A model generated the notes under the pieces. The model saw only the letters and a program-made list of their open reading frames with translations. It was not told where the DNA came from and searched no databases. Position numbers and translations under genes: made by a program. From contig JAUIBA010000002.1 in assembly GCA_030427635.1 (NCBI GenBank), positions 124,001-188,000 on the forward strand: 64,000 bases of DNA, in the 5' to 3' direction. The DNA comes from Bacteroidia bacterium (GTDB lineage: Bacteria; Bacteroidota; Bacteroidia; Chitinophagales; Chitinophagaceae). This document shows positions 57,786 to 64,000 of the stretch, in pieces. Within the stretch, counting starts at the first letter, position 1. Each line of letters starts with the position of its first letter.

Positions 57786-59066
57786 ATGCAAAATGCTTAT
57801 CGCATAGGGAATAAATTAATGCCCTACATACTTTATATAGCAATACTGCTCCCACTGGTGGTATTTTATTACTATGTATATAAGTATGCAACCAATATGC
57901 CCCGCGAGGATGACTATGATGCGATTCTGGTTTTTCTGACCAAATACAAGTATGCTGATTTTCAGGGCCGGCTTTCGTTACTGTTTACACAACACAATGA
58001 GCACAGGATAGTACCATCAAGAATTGTATATGCGATATACTACTCTATTACTGGTCAGATAAATTTCAGACATCTGATTCTGCTCAATGCCGGAATACTG
58101 ACATTGCTCTTTCTTAATATTTCGTTGTTTGTAAAAAAGGCAATCCCGGAGTATTGGCAGGTATGTGTTCTTGTCACAAGCATGTGTGTCTTTGATTTGA
58201 GTGGATTTGAGAATATGAACTTTGCAATGGCTGGAATACAGAACTTCGGTGTTATACTGGCATTTACAGCTAGCCTCTATTTTTATGGAAAAAATCCCAA
58301 AGGGTTTCTTGTACTGGCGTTGCTATTGCAGTGTATATGTACATTTTCAAGCGGAAACGGGAATCTTGGTTCTGCAATAATTGTCTTGTATGCCCTTTTT
58401 ACAAAAGACAAAACAAAAATCACAGTTGCTCTGGCTACATTTCTCATATCCGCCCCGCTTTATTATCTCCATTATATAAAACCCCAGACTAACTTTTTTA
58501 CACTGGACCCATTTAAGTTCATTCCATTTTTCCTGCATGCAGCAGGGGCACACTTTAGTCTTACTTATGGGATATCTGCAGGTGGGCTTCTTTTTGCAAT
58601 ATTAATAGCTGCCAGACCAATTGGAAAAAGGTTATCTATTGCGGCTAGTCGGCTACCTATTGTGTGTCTTGCTCTGTTTGCTATCGGTTCATTGGGAGTT
58701 ATGTCATTATTCAGAGGAAATATGCCATTGTGGTGTTCTACAGCCAGCAGGTACCATATATATTCTCATTTACTTACAGCGATTGCATTTGTATTTCTGG
58801 TAATAGAAATGAAAAATGAGCGGATAGTCAGGTCAATGATGTTTACCATTGTTGTAGGTTTATTCTTCTTTTATAACTGGAATGTGAAAGATGGTGGCTA
58901 TGGTATGAAGGCTTTCAGAACTGAACTTCGTTCAATGAATTACCACTATCCTGATTCATCACGGGCAAGAGTTATATCAGAAGAGGCATGCAAAGAAGGT
59001 ATCTACTGTATAGAAAAACATCGGGCAGATAAAATACCTGCGGTGTTCGGGTCGGTTGAGGAGTAA
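57786..59066 (+). CDS. Polytopic membrane protein, probable GT-C-type glycosyltransferase (tandem copy 2)
   Basis: This 426-residue protein has about eleven membrane helices and is paralogous over its length to the preceding gene, 48 nt away. Shared blocks are PREDDYDAI in the first outside loop, HNEHRI, SNENMNFAMAGIQNFG-type, SGNGNLGSAIIVLYALF, LFRGNMPLWCSTASRY and YHYPDSSRARVISEEACKEGIYCIE at the C-terminus. The start at 57786 (MQNAYRIGN) is preferred over an upstream TTG. The pair may add two different sugars to a surface glycan whose precursors are made by the downstream epimerases. Confidence 0.7.
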   Translation: MQNAYRIGNKLMPYILYIAILLPLVVFYYYVYKYATNMPREDDYDAILVFLTKYKYADFQGRLSLLFTQHNEHRIVPSRIVYAIYYSITGQINFRHLILLNAGILTLLFLNISLFVKKAIPEYWQVCVLVTSMCVFDLSGFENMNFAMAGIQNFGVILAFTASLYFYGKNPKGFLVLALLLQCICTFSSGNGNLGSAIIVLYALFTKDKTKITVALATFLISAPLYYLHYIKPQTNFFTLDPFKFIPFFLHAAGAHFSLTYGISAGGLLFAILIAARPIGKRLSIAASRLPIVCLALFAIGSLGVMSLFRGNMPLWCSTASRYHIYSHLLTAIAFVFLVIEMKNERIVRSMMFTIVVGLFFFYNWNVKDGGYGMKAFRTELRSMNYHYPDSSRARVISEEACKEGIYCIEKHRADKIPAVFGSVEE

Positions 59067-59224
59067 GCTATCCCTTTCAGGCTGGTAACTGTTACACCAC
59101 ACTGCAGGTGCAAATACATAGAAAACCACCGAAACATATTCATTAAATAGTGCCTGTTTTATGGGTCAGCACATACACATTCGTTAAAAGTGACATAAAT
59201 ATTCTTTTTGACGGGTTTTCGGCG

Positions 59225-59232
59225 TACTTTTG
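59225..59232 (+). promoter_or_regulatory. -7 promoter box (TACTTTTG) fixing a GTG start
   Basis: This TAnnTTTG match lies 17 nt before a GTG (59250) at the first residue of the conserved Rossmann strand. An upstream start at 59208 would put the box inside the coding region. Confidence 0.5.
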
Positions 59233-59249
59233 CACACCAAATTACAGAC

Positions 59250-60320
59250 GTGAGCATATCTATTCTTATCACCGGAGGGTGTGGGTTCGTAGGTTCTAAC
59301 CTGGCCCTCATGCTGAAATCAAAATACCCGTCCTACACCATTACAGCACTGGACAATCTGAAACGCAGAGGTGCGGAACTCAATCTGCCTAAACTGAAGG
59401 AGGCCGGTGTGGCTTTCATTCATGGCGATATCAGGAACCGGGAAGACCTGGAGCTGGATCAGGCATTTGATTATATCATAGATGCGGCAGCAGAACCATC
59501 GGTAATGGCGGGTATGGGCGCTATGCTCAGTTACGTAATCAATACCAATCTTGCCGGTACTATCAATACACTGGAGCTGGCAGCGCGTACCAAAGCTAAA
59601 TTCATATTCCTCTCCACCAGCAGGGTATATCCTATCCCATATCTGGAGCAGATATCCTATACTGAAGGTCCTACAAGGTTTGAGCTTACAGAGCAACAGA
59701 CACTGCCGGGTATGAGTGCTCGTGGTATTGCAGAAGATTTTCCGCTGGATAAGGCCCGTTCGGTATACGGCTCTACAAAGCTGGCATCAGAATTGCTGAT
59801 AGAGGAGTTCCGGGAGTTCTTTGATGTAAACTATGTTATAAACCGCTGTGGTGTCATAGCCGGCCCGCATCAGATGGGTAAGGTAGACCAGGGTGTAATA
59901 ACACTGTGGGTAGCCCGCCACTACTGGGGCCGCGATGTAGCCTATTTTGGTTATGGCGGTGAGGGCAAGCAGGTGCGTGATGCGCTGCATATCTATGACC
60001 TCTTTGACCTTGTAGATTATGAGCTGCACAACTTTGATGTGGTGAACGGGCGTACTATGAATGCCGGTGGTGGTGTGGAGTCGAGTGTGTCGCTGCAGGA
60101 GCTTACTGCTCTGTGTGCTGAGATTACCGGTAATAAAGTAGGAGCCTCATCAGTAATGGAGAACAGGAAAGGCGATATACCGCTGTATATCACAGACAAC
60201 AGCCGCATAACAGCCCTTACCGGCTGGGCGCCAAAGCGCAATGTGCGGGATATTGTTACTGATACCTGGAACTGGATAAATAAAAACGAACAACAACTTA
60301 AACCGATATTAAACGCATAA
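59250..60320 (+). CDS. NAD-dependent nucleotide-sugar epimerase/dehydratase (SDR), first of a pair
   Basis: This 356-residue extended short-chain dehydrogenase starts with ILITGGCGFVGSNLAL, giving the NAD-binding GxxGxxG near the N-terminus. It has FLSTSRVYP and a catalytic Tyr173-x3-Lys177 (SVYGSTKLASELL). The product is likely an epimerised or dehydrated nucleotide sugar. The GTG start at 59250 is chosen from the promoter box at 59225. It overlaps nothing and is followed after 3 nt by a second SDR. The gene set SDR-SDR-GT2 looks like a polysaccharide precursor module of the CDP-sugar epimerase type; the specific sugar is unknown. Confidence 0.85.
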   Translation: MSISILITGGCGFVGSNLALMLKSKYPSYTITALDNLKRRGAELNLPKLKEAGVAFIHGDIRNREDLELDQAFDYIIDAAAEPSVMAGMGAMLSYVINTNLAGTINTLELAARTKAKFIFLSTSRVYPIPYLEQISYTEGPTRFELTEQQTLPGMSARGIAEDFPLDKARSVYGSTKLASELLIEEFREFFDVNYVINRCGVIAGPHQMGKVDQGVITLWVARHYWGRDVAYFGYGGEGKQVRDALHIYDLFDLVDYELHNFDVVNGRTMNAGGGVESSVSLQELTALCAEITGNKVGASSVMENRKGDIPLYITDNSRITALTGWAPKRNVRDIVTDTWNWINKNEQQLKPILNA

Positions 60321-60323
60321 ATA

Positions 60324-61391
60324 ATGAACATAGCTATTGTAACCGGCTCAAACGGACTGATAGGAAGTGAAAGCGTGAGCTTTCTGGCAGATAAGATGGA
60401 CCTCGTGATAGGTATAGATAATGACCAGAGAGCATACTTCTTCGGTCCTTCTGCATCTACTAAGTGGAATAAAGAAGTACTGGAGAGCAGGTATAGCAAC
60501 TATAAGCCACTGAACCACGATATACGTGATTATGCAAGTCTGGAGCCTGTATTCAAGGAGTATGGCAACGACATAAAGATAGTAGTACACACGGCTGCAC
60601 AACCCAGTCATGACTGGGCTGCACGCGAGCCTATCACAGATTTTACCATCAATGCAAATGGTACGCTGAACTTTCTGGAGCTTACCCGTCTGTACTGCCC
60701 CAAAGCTGTATTTATCTTCACCTCTACCAATAAGGTATATGGCGATACCCCCAACTTCCTGCCACTGGTAGAGCTGGACAAGCGCTGGGAAATAGCAGAG
60801 TCTCACTCATACTTTACACATGGTATAGACGAGCAGATGAGCATAGATAACTCAAAGCACTCGGTATTCGGCGCATCAAAGGTAGCTGCCGACATCATGG
60901 TACAGGAGTACGGTAAGTATTTCGATATGAATACGGCCATCTTCCGTGGAGGATGCCTTACCGGCCCGCAGCACTCCGGCGCTCAGCTGCACGGCTTCCT
61001 TTCTTATCTGATGAAGTGCGCTATAACCGGCGACCATTACACCATCTTTGGCTATAAAGGAAAGCAGGTGCGCGACAATATTCATGCATGGGACCTGGTG
61101 AATATGTTCTGGCATTTTTATCAGAATCCACAACCCGGCGGACAGGTATATAATGCAGGTGGTGGTCGCTTCAGCAACTGCTCCATGTTGGAGGCTATAG
61201 ATATATGCGAGGAAATAACCGGCAATAAAATGAACTTTAGCTATACGGATAATAACCGCTCCGGCGACCATATCTGGTACATATCAGATGTAAGCAAGTT
61301 CAAAAATCATTATCCTGAGTGGGATTACAAATATTCGCTGGAGGTAACCATGCAGCAGATATTTGAGAACATGAAGGCAAGAGTAAAATAA
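60324..61391 (+). CDS. NAD-dependent nucleotide-sugar epimerase (SDR), catalytic Tyr replaced by Phe
   Basis: This 355-residue extended SDR has [16 protein letters not shown] (GxxGxxG) at the N-terminus. [33 protein letters not shown] and [24 protein letters not shown] follow. The usual YxxxK is FGASK here (Phe182, Lys186). The following blocks ([26 protein letters not shown] and [17 protein letters not shown]) are typical of CDP-tyvelose/paratose 2-epimerase-like proteins, which belong to the same subgroup. Whether the Phe is normal for the group or marks lost chemistry needs an alignment. Same operon as the genes on either side, 22 nt before the GT2. Confidence 0.85.
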   Translation: MNIAIVTGSNGLIGSESVSFLADKMDLVIGIDNDQRAYFFGPSASTKWNKEVLESRYSNYKPLNHDIRDYASLEPVFKEYGNDIKIVVHTAAQPSHDWAAREPITDFTINANGTLNFLELTRLYCPKAVFIFTSTNKVYGDTPNFLPLVELDKRWEIAESHSYFTHGIDEQMSIDNSKHSVFGASKVAADIMVQEYGKYFDMNTAIFRGGCLTGPQHSGAQLHGFLSYLMKCAITGDHYTIFGYKGKQVRDNIHAWDLVNMFWHFYQNPQPGGQVYNAGGGRFSNCSMLEAIDICEEITGNKMNFSYTDNNRSGDHIWYISDVSKFKNHYPEWDYKYSLEVTMQQIFENMKARVK

Positions 61392-61413
61392 GTAAGAACA
61401 GATATTTCAGCTC

Positions 61414-62169
61414 ATGAGTAATACCGACCCTGTACTGAGTGTAGTTATACCCGCCTATAATGAGGCGCTCAATCTGCCTGATACGCTGAATGCGTTTCAT
61501 GAAGAGTTGCGTGCCCGTAATATTCCGCATGAGCTGCTGGTAGTAAATGACAACTCAAAGGACAATACGATAGAGGTAATCACTGAGCTACAGAAAACAA
61601 TACCTACCCTGCGCACAATATTTAACCAGCCACCTCACAATGGTTTTGGTTATGCAATACGTAAGGGGCTGGAAAACTTTTCCGGCGACTGTGTAGCTAT
61701 TGTGATGGCCGATATGTCTGACAGTCCGGCGGATCTGGTGAAATTTTATGACACCTGGCGGGAAAAGAAGGTAGACTGTGTATTTGGCGACAGATGGTGC
61801 AAAGAGGGTAAGGTAATAGACTACCCTAAAAACAAGCTGTACCTGAACCGATTTGTGAACAGGATGATAAGTATCGTGTTCAAAATGAGGTATCGCGACA
61901 CTACCAATGCATTCAAGCTGTACAGCCGTCAGGCCATGGAGGGACTAAAGCCATTCATGTCGCCACACTTTAACCTTACGGTAGAGTTGCCGCTGAAAGC
62001 CATAGTAAGGGGGTATTCATTTACCGTAGTGCCTAACTCATGGCAGAACAGAAAACACGGCACATCAAACCTGAAGATAAGGGAGATGGGCAGCCGTTAT
62101 TTCTTCATTGTGCTGTACTGTCTGATAGAAAAGTTCTTTAGTCGCGGCGACTTTAAAAAGAAATGGTAG
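61414..62169 (+). CDS. Family 2 glycosyltransferase (dolichyl-phosphate mannose synthase-like)
   Basis: The 251-residue GT2 enzyme starts LSVVIPAYNEALNLPDTLNAF, has LLVVNDNSKDNTIEV, and the metal/nucleotide-binding VMADMSDSPADLVKFYDTW. Further blocks are CVFGDRW and RDTTNAFKLYSRQAMEGL. It resembles Dpm1-like proteins that load a lipid phosphate with a sugar using a nucleotide sugar. There is no C-terminal membrane helix, so it is soluble or peripheral. It ends the operon starting with the epimerases; a terminator (62211-62239) follows. Confidence 0.9.
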   Translation: MSNTDPVLSVVIPAYNEALNLPDTLNAFHEELRARNIPHELLVVNDNSKDNTIEVITELQKTIPTLRTIFNQPPHNGFGYAIRKGLENFSGDCVAIVMADMSDSPADLVKFYDTWREKKVDCVFGDRWCKEGKVIDYPKNKLYLNRFVNRMISIVFKMRYRDTTNAFKLYSRQAMEGLKPFMSPHFNLTVELPLKAIVRGYSFTVVPNSWQNRKHGTSNLKIREMGSRYFFIVLYCLIEKFFSRGDFKKKW

Positions 62170-62210
62170 CAGTAAGTAACATATAAACTAACTGTAAGAG
62201 AATGAACAAT

Positions 62211-62239
62211 GGCCGGCAGATGATGCCGGCCTTTATTTT
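62211..62239 (+). terminator. Terminator after the GT2 gene
   Basis: GGCCGGCA and TGCCGGCC (8 bp) with a 5-nt loop are followed by TTTATTTT. The T tract overlaps the stop of the convergent gene at 62233. Confidence 0.85.
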
Positions 62240-63708
62240 GCAGGGGCATCTTCATTCATCTGGCATAGGACAAAGCTATAGCCCTGTGGCCGGCGGGTAA
62301 GAGGGATGCCCATAAAGGTTCTGCGCTCCTTTGTAGACCAGTCATAAACGATTGTGCACTTGCCCTTTAACTCAGGAGGAAACTCATGGTATGCCTGTTG
62401 CACTACCACTACATCGCCTTTCTTATAATAGCGGAGGTCAAATACTTTTATCTCGTTAGGGTCATCAAAAAGGCACCACAGTCCTGTAAAGTATACCCGG
62501 GGGTATTTATTAAATATTTCGGCAGCTACCTGCCTGCCTGCCTGAAACGTCTTGCCATCCTGCATGTAGTCAATGAAAAGCAGAAATGTGCGCAGAAAAA
62601 GTAAGCCTCCGGCAGCAAATGTTAGTAACAGCACAGCTGCAGGTAGCTTTTCTTTAACACCCTGCCCGTAGCGTGCCAGGCTCATCATTACATATACTGT
62701 AATGGGAAGAATAAACTGAGTGGCATTGTACACAGTAGGGGCAGCATAGAGAATAAACTTATAAAAACCGGCAGCAATGACCAGATGTACTGCGGCTACC
62801 AATACTTTATGAAGTACGCTTAGCTGACGTAGCCGGCCGACCGTATACTTTATATGGAAAAAAGCTGCTGCCAGAAATACAATCAGAAAGCCAAAGTTCA
62901 GTGGTGCCAGCAACCAATAATAAACAAATAGCTTCAGGTTCGTATCAGAGCGACTTATAACATAGGCGGCATGCCGCCCTATACCAGTCAGGGTTTCTGT
63001 GAGGCCGATAGGGGACAGCATCAATGCCAGACAGAATACGAGTGCAATACCAGCCAGCCGTAATGTATTGATGACAACAGTCCTGCCTATGTTGCTACTG
63101 TTAAGAAGGTCATAGGCAATGAATATAAGGAAGCAGAAAAAGCACGACATGATTTGCGTGGCCAGCATAAGCCCCCACAGGGTACATAACACCGCATTGT
63201 ACAGCCACGGATTAATATGTGTACGGTTACGGTACAGTATATATACCAGCATAGACATAAGTACGGTAAGACTCTCTGGCCGGCCTACTGTAGGCAGCAG
63301 ATATATAGACAGATAGGGTAATGATAGTAACATCATCACCCTTGCCAGCCTGCCCGATGCACCAGAGAAATAAGATGCTATGATACGTGTGTATAACAGC
63401 AAGCCAGTGATACTAAACAGTGCACACCAGGTAAAAATGGTTCTGTAATCGGGCTTTATGCTGCTGAGAATGCCCAGCAGATGCGCCTGAAATGGAACAT
63501 AGTAATTGTACAGGTTCTGGTTGCTGGGGTCGGTGATTTGTGTTATGTAATAAAGCGGGTTAATGAGTCCATGCCCTTTGGCGTATAGATATGCTGTAGG
63601 AATATACACAACAGCATCAGTGCCGGGAATGGGAAAAATATGGTAGCCATACAAAAAAAGGATTATGGCTACTGCTGTGGCAACAAGGTAAAGTACCCGC
63701 TTGTTCAT
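62233..63708 (-). CDS. Polytopic membrane protein, probable GT-C-type glycosyltransferase
   Basis: This 491-residue protein has about eleven membrane helices and a C-terminal soluble segment (about 390-491). The first outside loop after helix 1 contains FPIPGTDAVVYIPTAYLYAKGHGLINPLYY, with Asp in the position of the GT-C catalytic acid. A PxTVGRPES loop and a YAAPTVYNATQFI stretch follow. The size, helix count and position next to epimerase and GT2 genes suggest transfer of sugars from a lipid carrier. It is convergent with the GT2 gene. A near-consensus TACTTTTA box ends 5 nt before the ATG, so the mRNA may be leaderless. Confidence 0.65.
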   Translation of the reverse strand: MNKRVLYLVATAVAIILFLYGYHIFPIPGTDAVVYIPTAYLYAKGHGLINPLYYITQITDPSNQNLYNYYVPFQAHLLGILSSIKPDYRTIFTWCALFSITGLLLYTRIIASYFSGASGRLARVMMLLSLPYLSIYLLPTVGRPESLTVLMSMLVYILYRNRTHINPWLYNAVLCTLWGLMLATQIMSCFFCFLIFIAYDLLNSSNIGRTVVINTLRLAGIALVFCLALMLSPIGLTETLTGIGRHAAYVISRSDTNLKLFVYYWLLAPLNFGFLIVFLAAAFFHIKYTVGRLRQLSVLHKVLVAAVHLVIAAGFYKFILYAAPTVYNATQFILPITVYVMMSLARYGQGVKEKLPAAVLLLTFAAGGLLFLRTFLLFIDYMQDGKTFQAGRQVAAEIFNKYPRVYFTGLWCLFDDPNEIKVFDLRYYKKGDVVVVQQAYHEFPPELKGKCTIVYDWSTKERRTFMGIPLTRRPQGYSFVLCQMNEDAPAK

Positions 63709-63873
63709 CGCAATAAAAGTAGTGCTTTACGCACAATATACAGAGTGTGGTTACTGTATAGCTGCTGTGCGCTACAGGCGTGATAGTAAATAATGTCTGA
63801 TAAAATATCATGGTCTGCACCAACATTTGCCGGTATTTGGTGCCGGTACTTTGCAGTATAAAAATCATCAGAT

Positions 63874-64000
63874 ATGAACAAGCAAAAAATGATTCGCAAC
63901 GCTGCCCGTGTATTTATGGGAGTATCTGCATTAAGTATGTTATCTGTAAGCCTTATGGCTTTCAGCAGTCCGCAGGCGGTAATGGACCTCGTGCATGTGC
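63874..64000 (+). CDS. Exported protein, partial (runs off the right edge)
   Basis: Only 42 codons are in the window. They start MNKQKMIRNAARVFMGVSAL and continue SMLSVSLMAFSSPQAVMDLV, a basic start followed by a long hydrophobic core, so a signal peptide or membrane anchor is likely. A TACTTTGC sequence lies upstream (63847-63854), close to but not an exact TAnnTTTG. No family can be assigned from this fragment. Confidence 0.55.
   Translation, partial: MNKQKMIRNAARVFMGVSALSMLSVSLMAFSSPQAVMDLVHV

Noticed and set aside
1-64000. tRNA, rRNA, insertion sequences and CRISPR arrays.
   Set aside because: I found no cloverleaf-like T-loop runs, no rRNA-like conserved blocks, no transposase motifs and no evenly spaced repeats with unique spacers. 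Short tRNAs could still escape manual reading.

Overview
The window is chromosomal DNA from a member of the Bacteroidota, most likely a Chitinophagaceae-like lineage. Supporting signs are many promoters of the Bacteroidota type (TAnnTTTG -7 box), two large proteins ending in type IX secretion (T9SS) sorting domains, the gliding protein GldC, many signal-peptide or lipobox proteins without assigned function, and DnaA-box-like TTATCCACA sites in gaps. Gene density is high, genes lie on both strands in short operons, and I see no rRNA, tRNA or CRISPR array.

Layout. 1-11 kb: small metabolic and envelope genes (SRPBCC protein, patatin lipase, GNAT acetyltransferase, esterase, ferredoxin-NADP reductase-like enzyme, VOC protein, paired small exported proteins) around a four-gene operon ending in a NarL/DesK-type sensor kinase and response regulator (5642-3087). 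11.2-13.2 kb: a UbiD-type decarboxylase. 13.2-18.5 kb: a capsid-less, Mu-like phage packaging and connector cluster (small and large terminase, DUF935 portal, DUF1320/gp36-like, gp37-like) with two host-style genes inside it. 18.7-25.6 kb: a TPR protein, an EGF-like lipoprotein with its own terminator, a repeat lipoprotein, and an ECF sigma operon (sigma factor, membrane partner, two paralogous exported proteins). 25.8-29 kb: a TPR hybrid histidine kinase and a receiver protein anchored by a C-terminal membrane helix. 29.9-32.3 kb: a Wzz-like protein and an O-antigen-ligase-like protein. 32.6-40.5 kb: two divergent giant T9SS-secreted proteins (Ig-like repeats plus beta-helix; NHL propeller) with a 750-bp gap between them. 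40.7-46.3 kb: dxs, a lipoprotein, an FMN reductase and a secreted protein of the family often called asparagine synthetase B.

46.5-51.7 kb is a visibly AT-rich, probably acquired defence island of three co-directional genes: a PD-(D/E)XK nuclease fused to an HsdM-type N6 methyltransferase; a 515-residue protein with a DGQHR/ParB-like VDGNHR motif and a C-terminal NDT/TIR-like domain; and an HsdS specificity subunit. No HsdR translocase is present. This is my best candidate for an undescribed system. 52-56.3 kb returns to housekeeping (MoxR ATPase, DUF1569, glutamine amidotransferase, CvpA, YqeY, GldC). 56.4-63.7 kb is a surface-polysaccharide locus: two tandem GT-C-like membrane proteins, two nucleotide-sugar epimerases, a GT2 enzyme and another GT-C-like protein.

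Two cross-cutting signals stand out. Many start codons lie only 4-9 nt after a -7 box, which predicts leaderless mRNAs. A dispersed module (TTATCCACA, about 115 nt, then ATG and a 23-nt perfect repeat encoding KNARAIF) occurs in opposite orientation in the two largest gaps.
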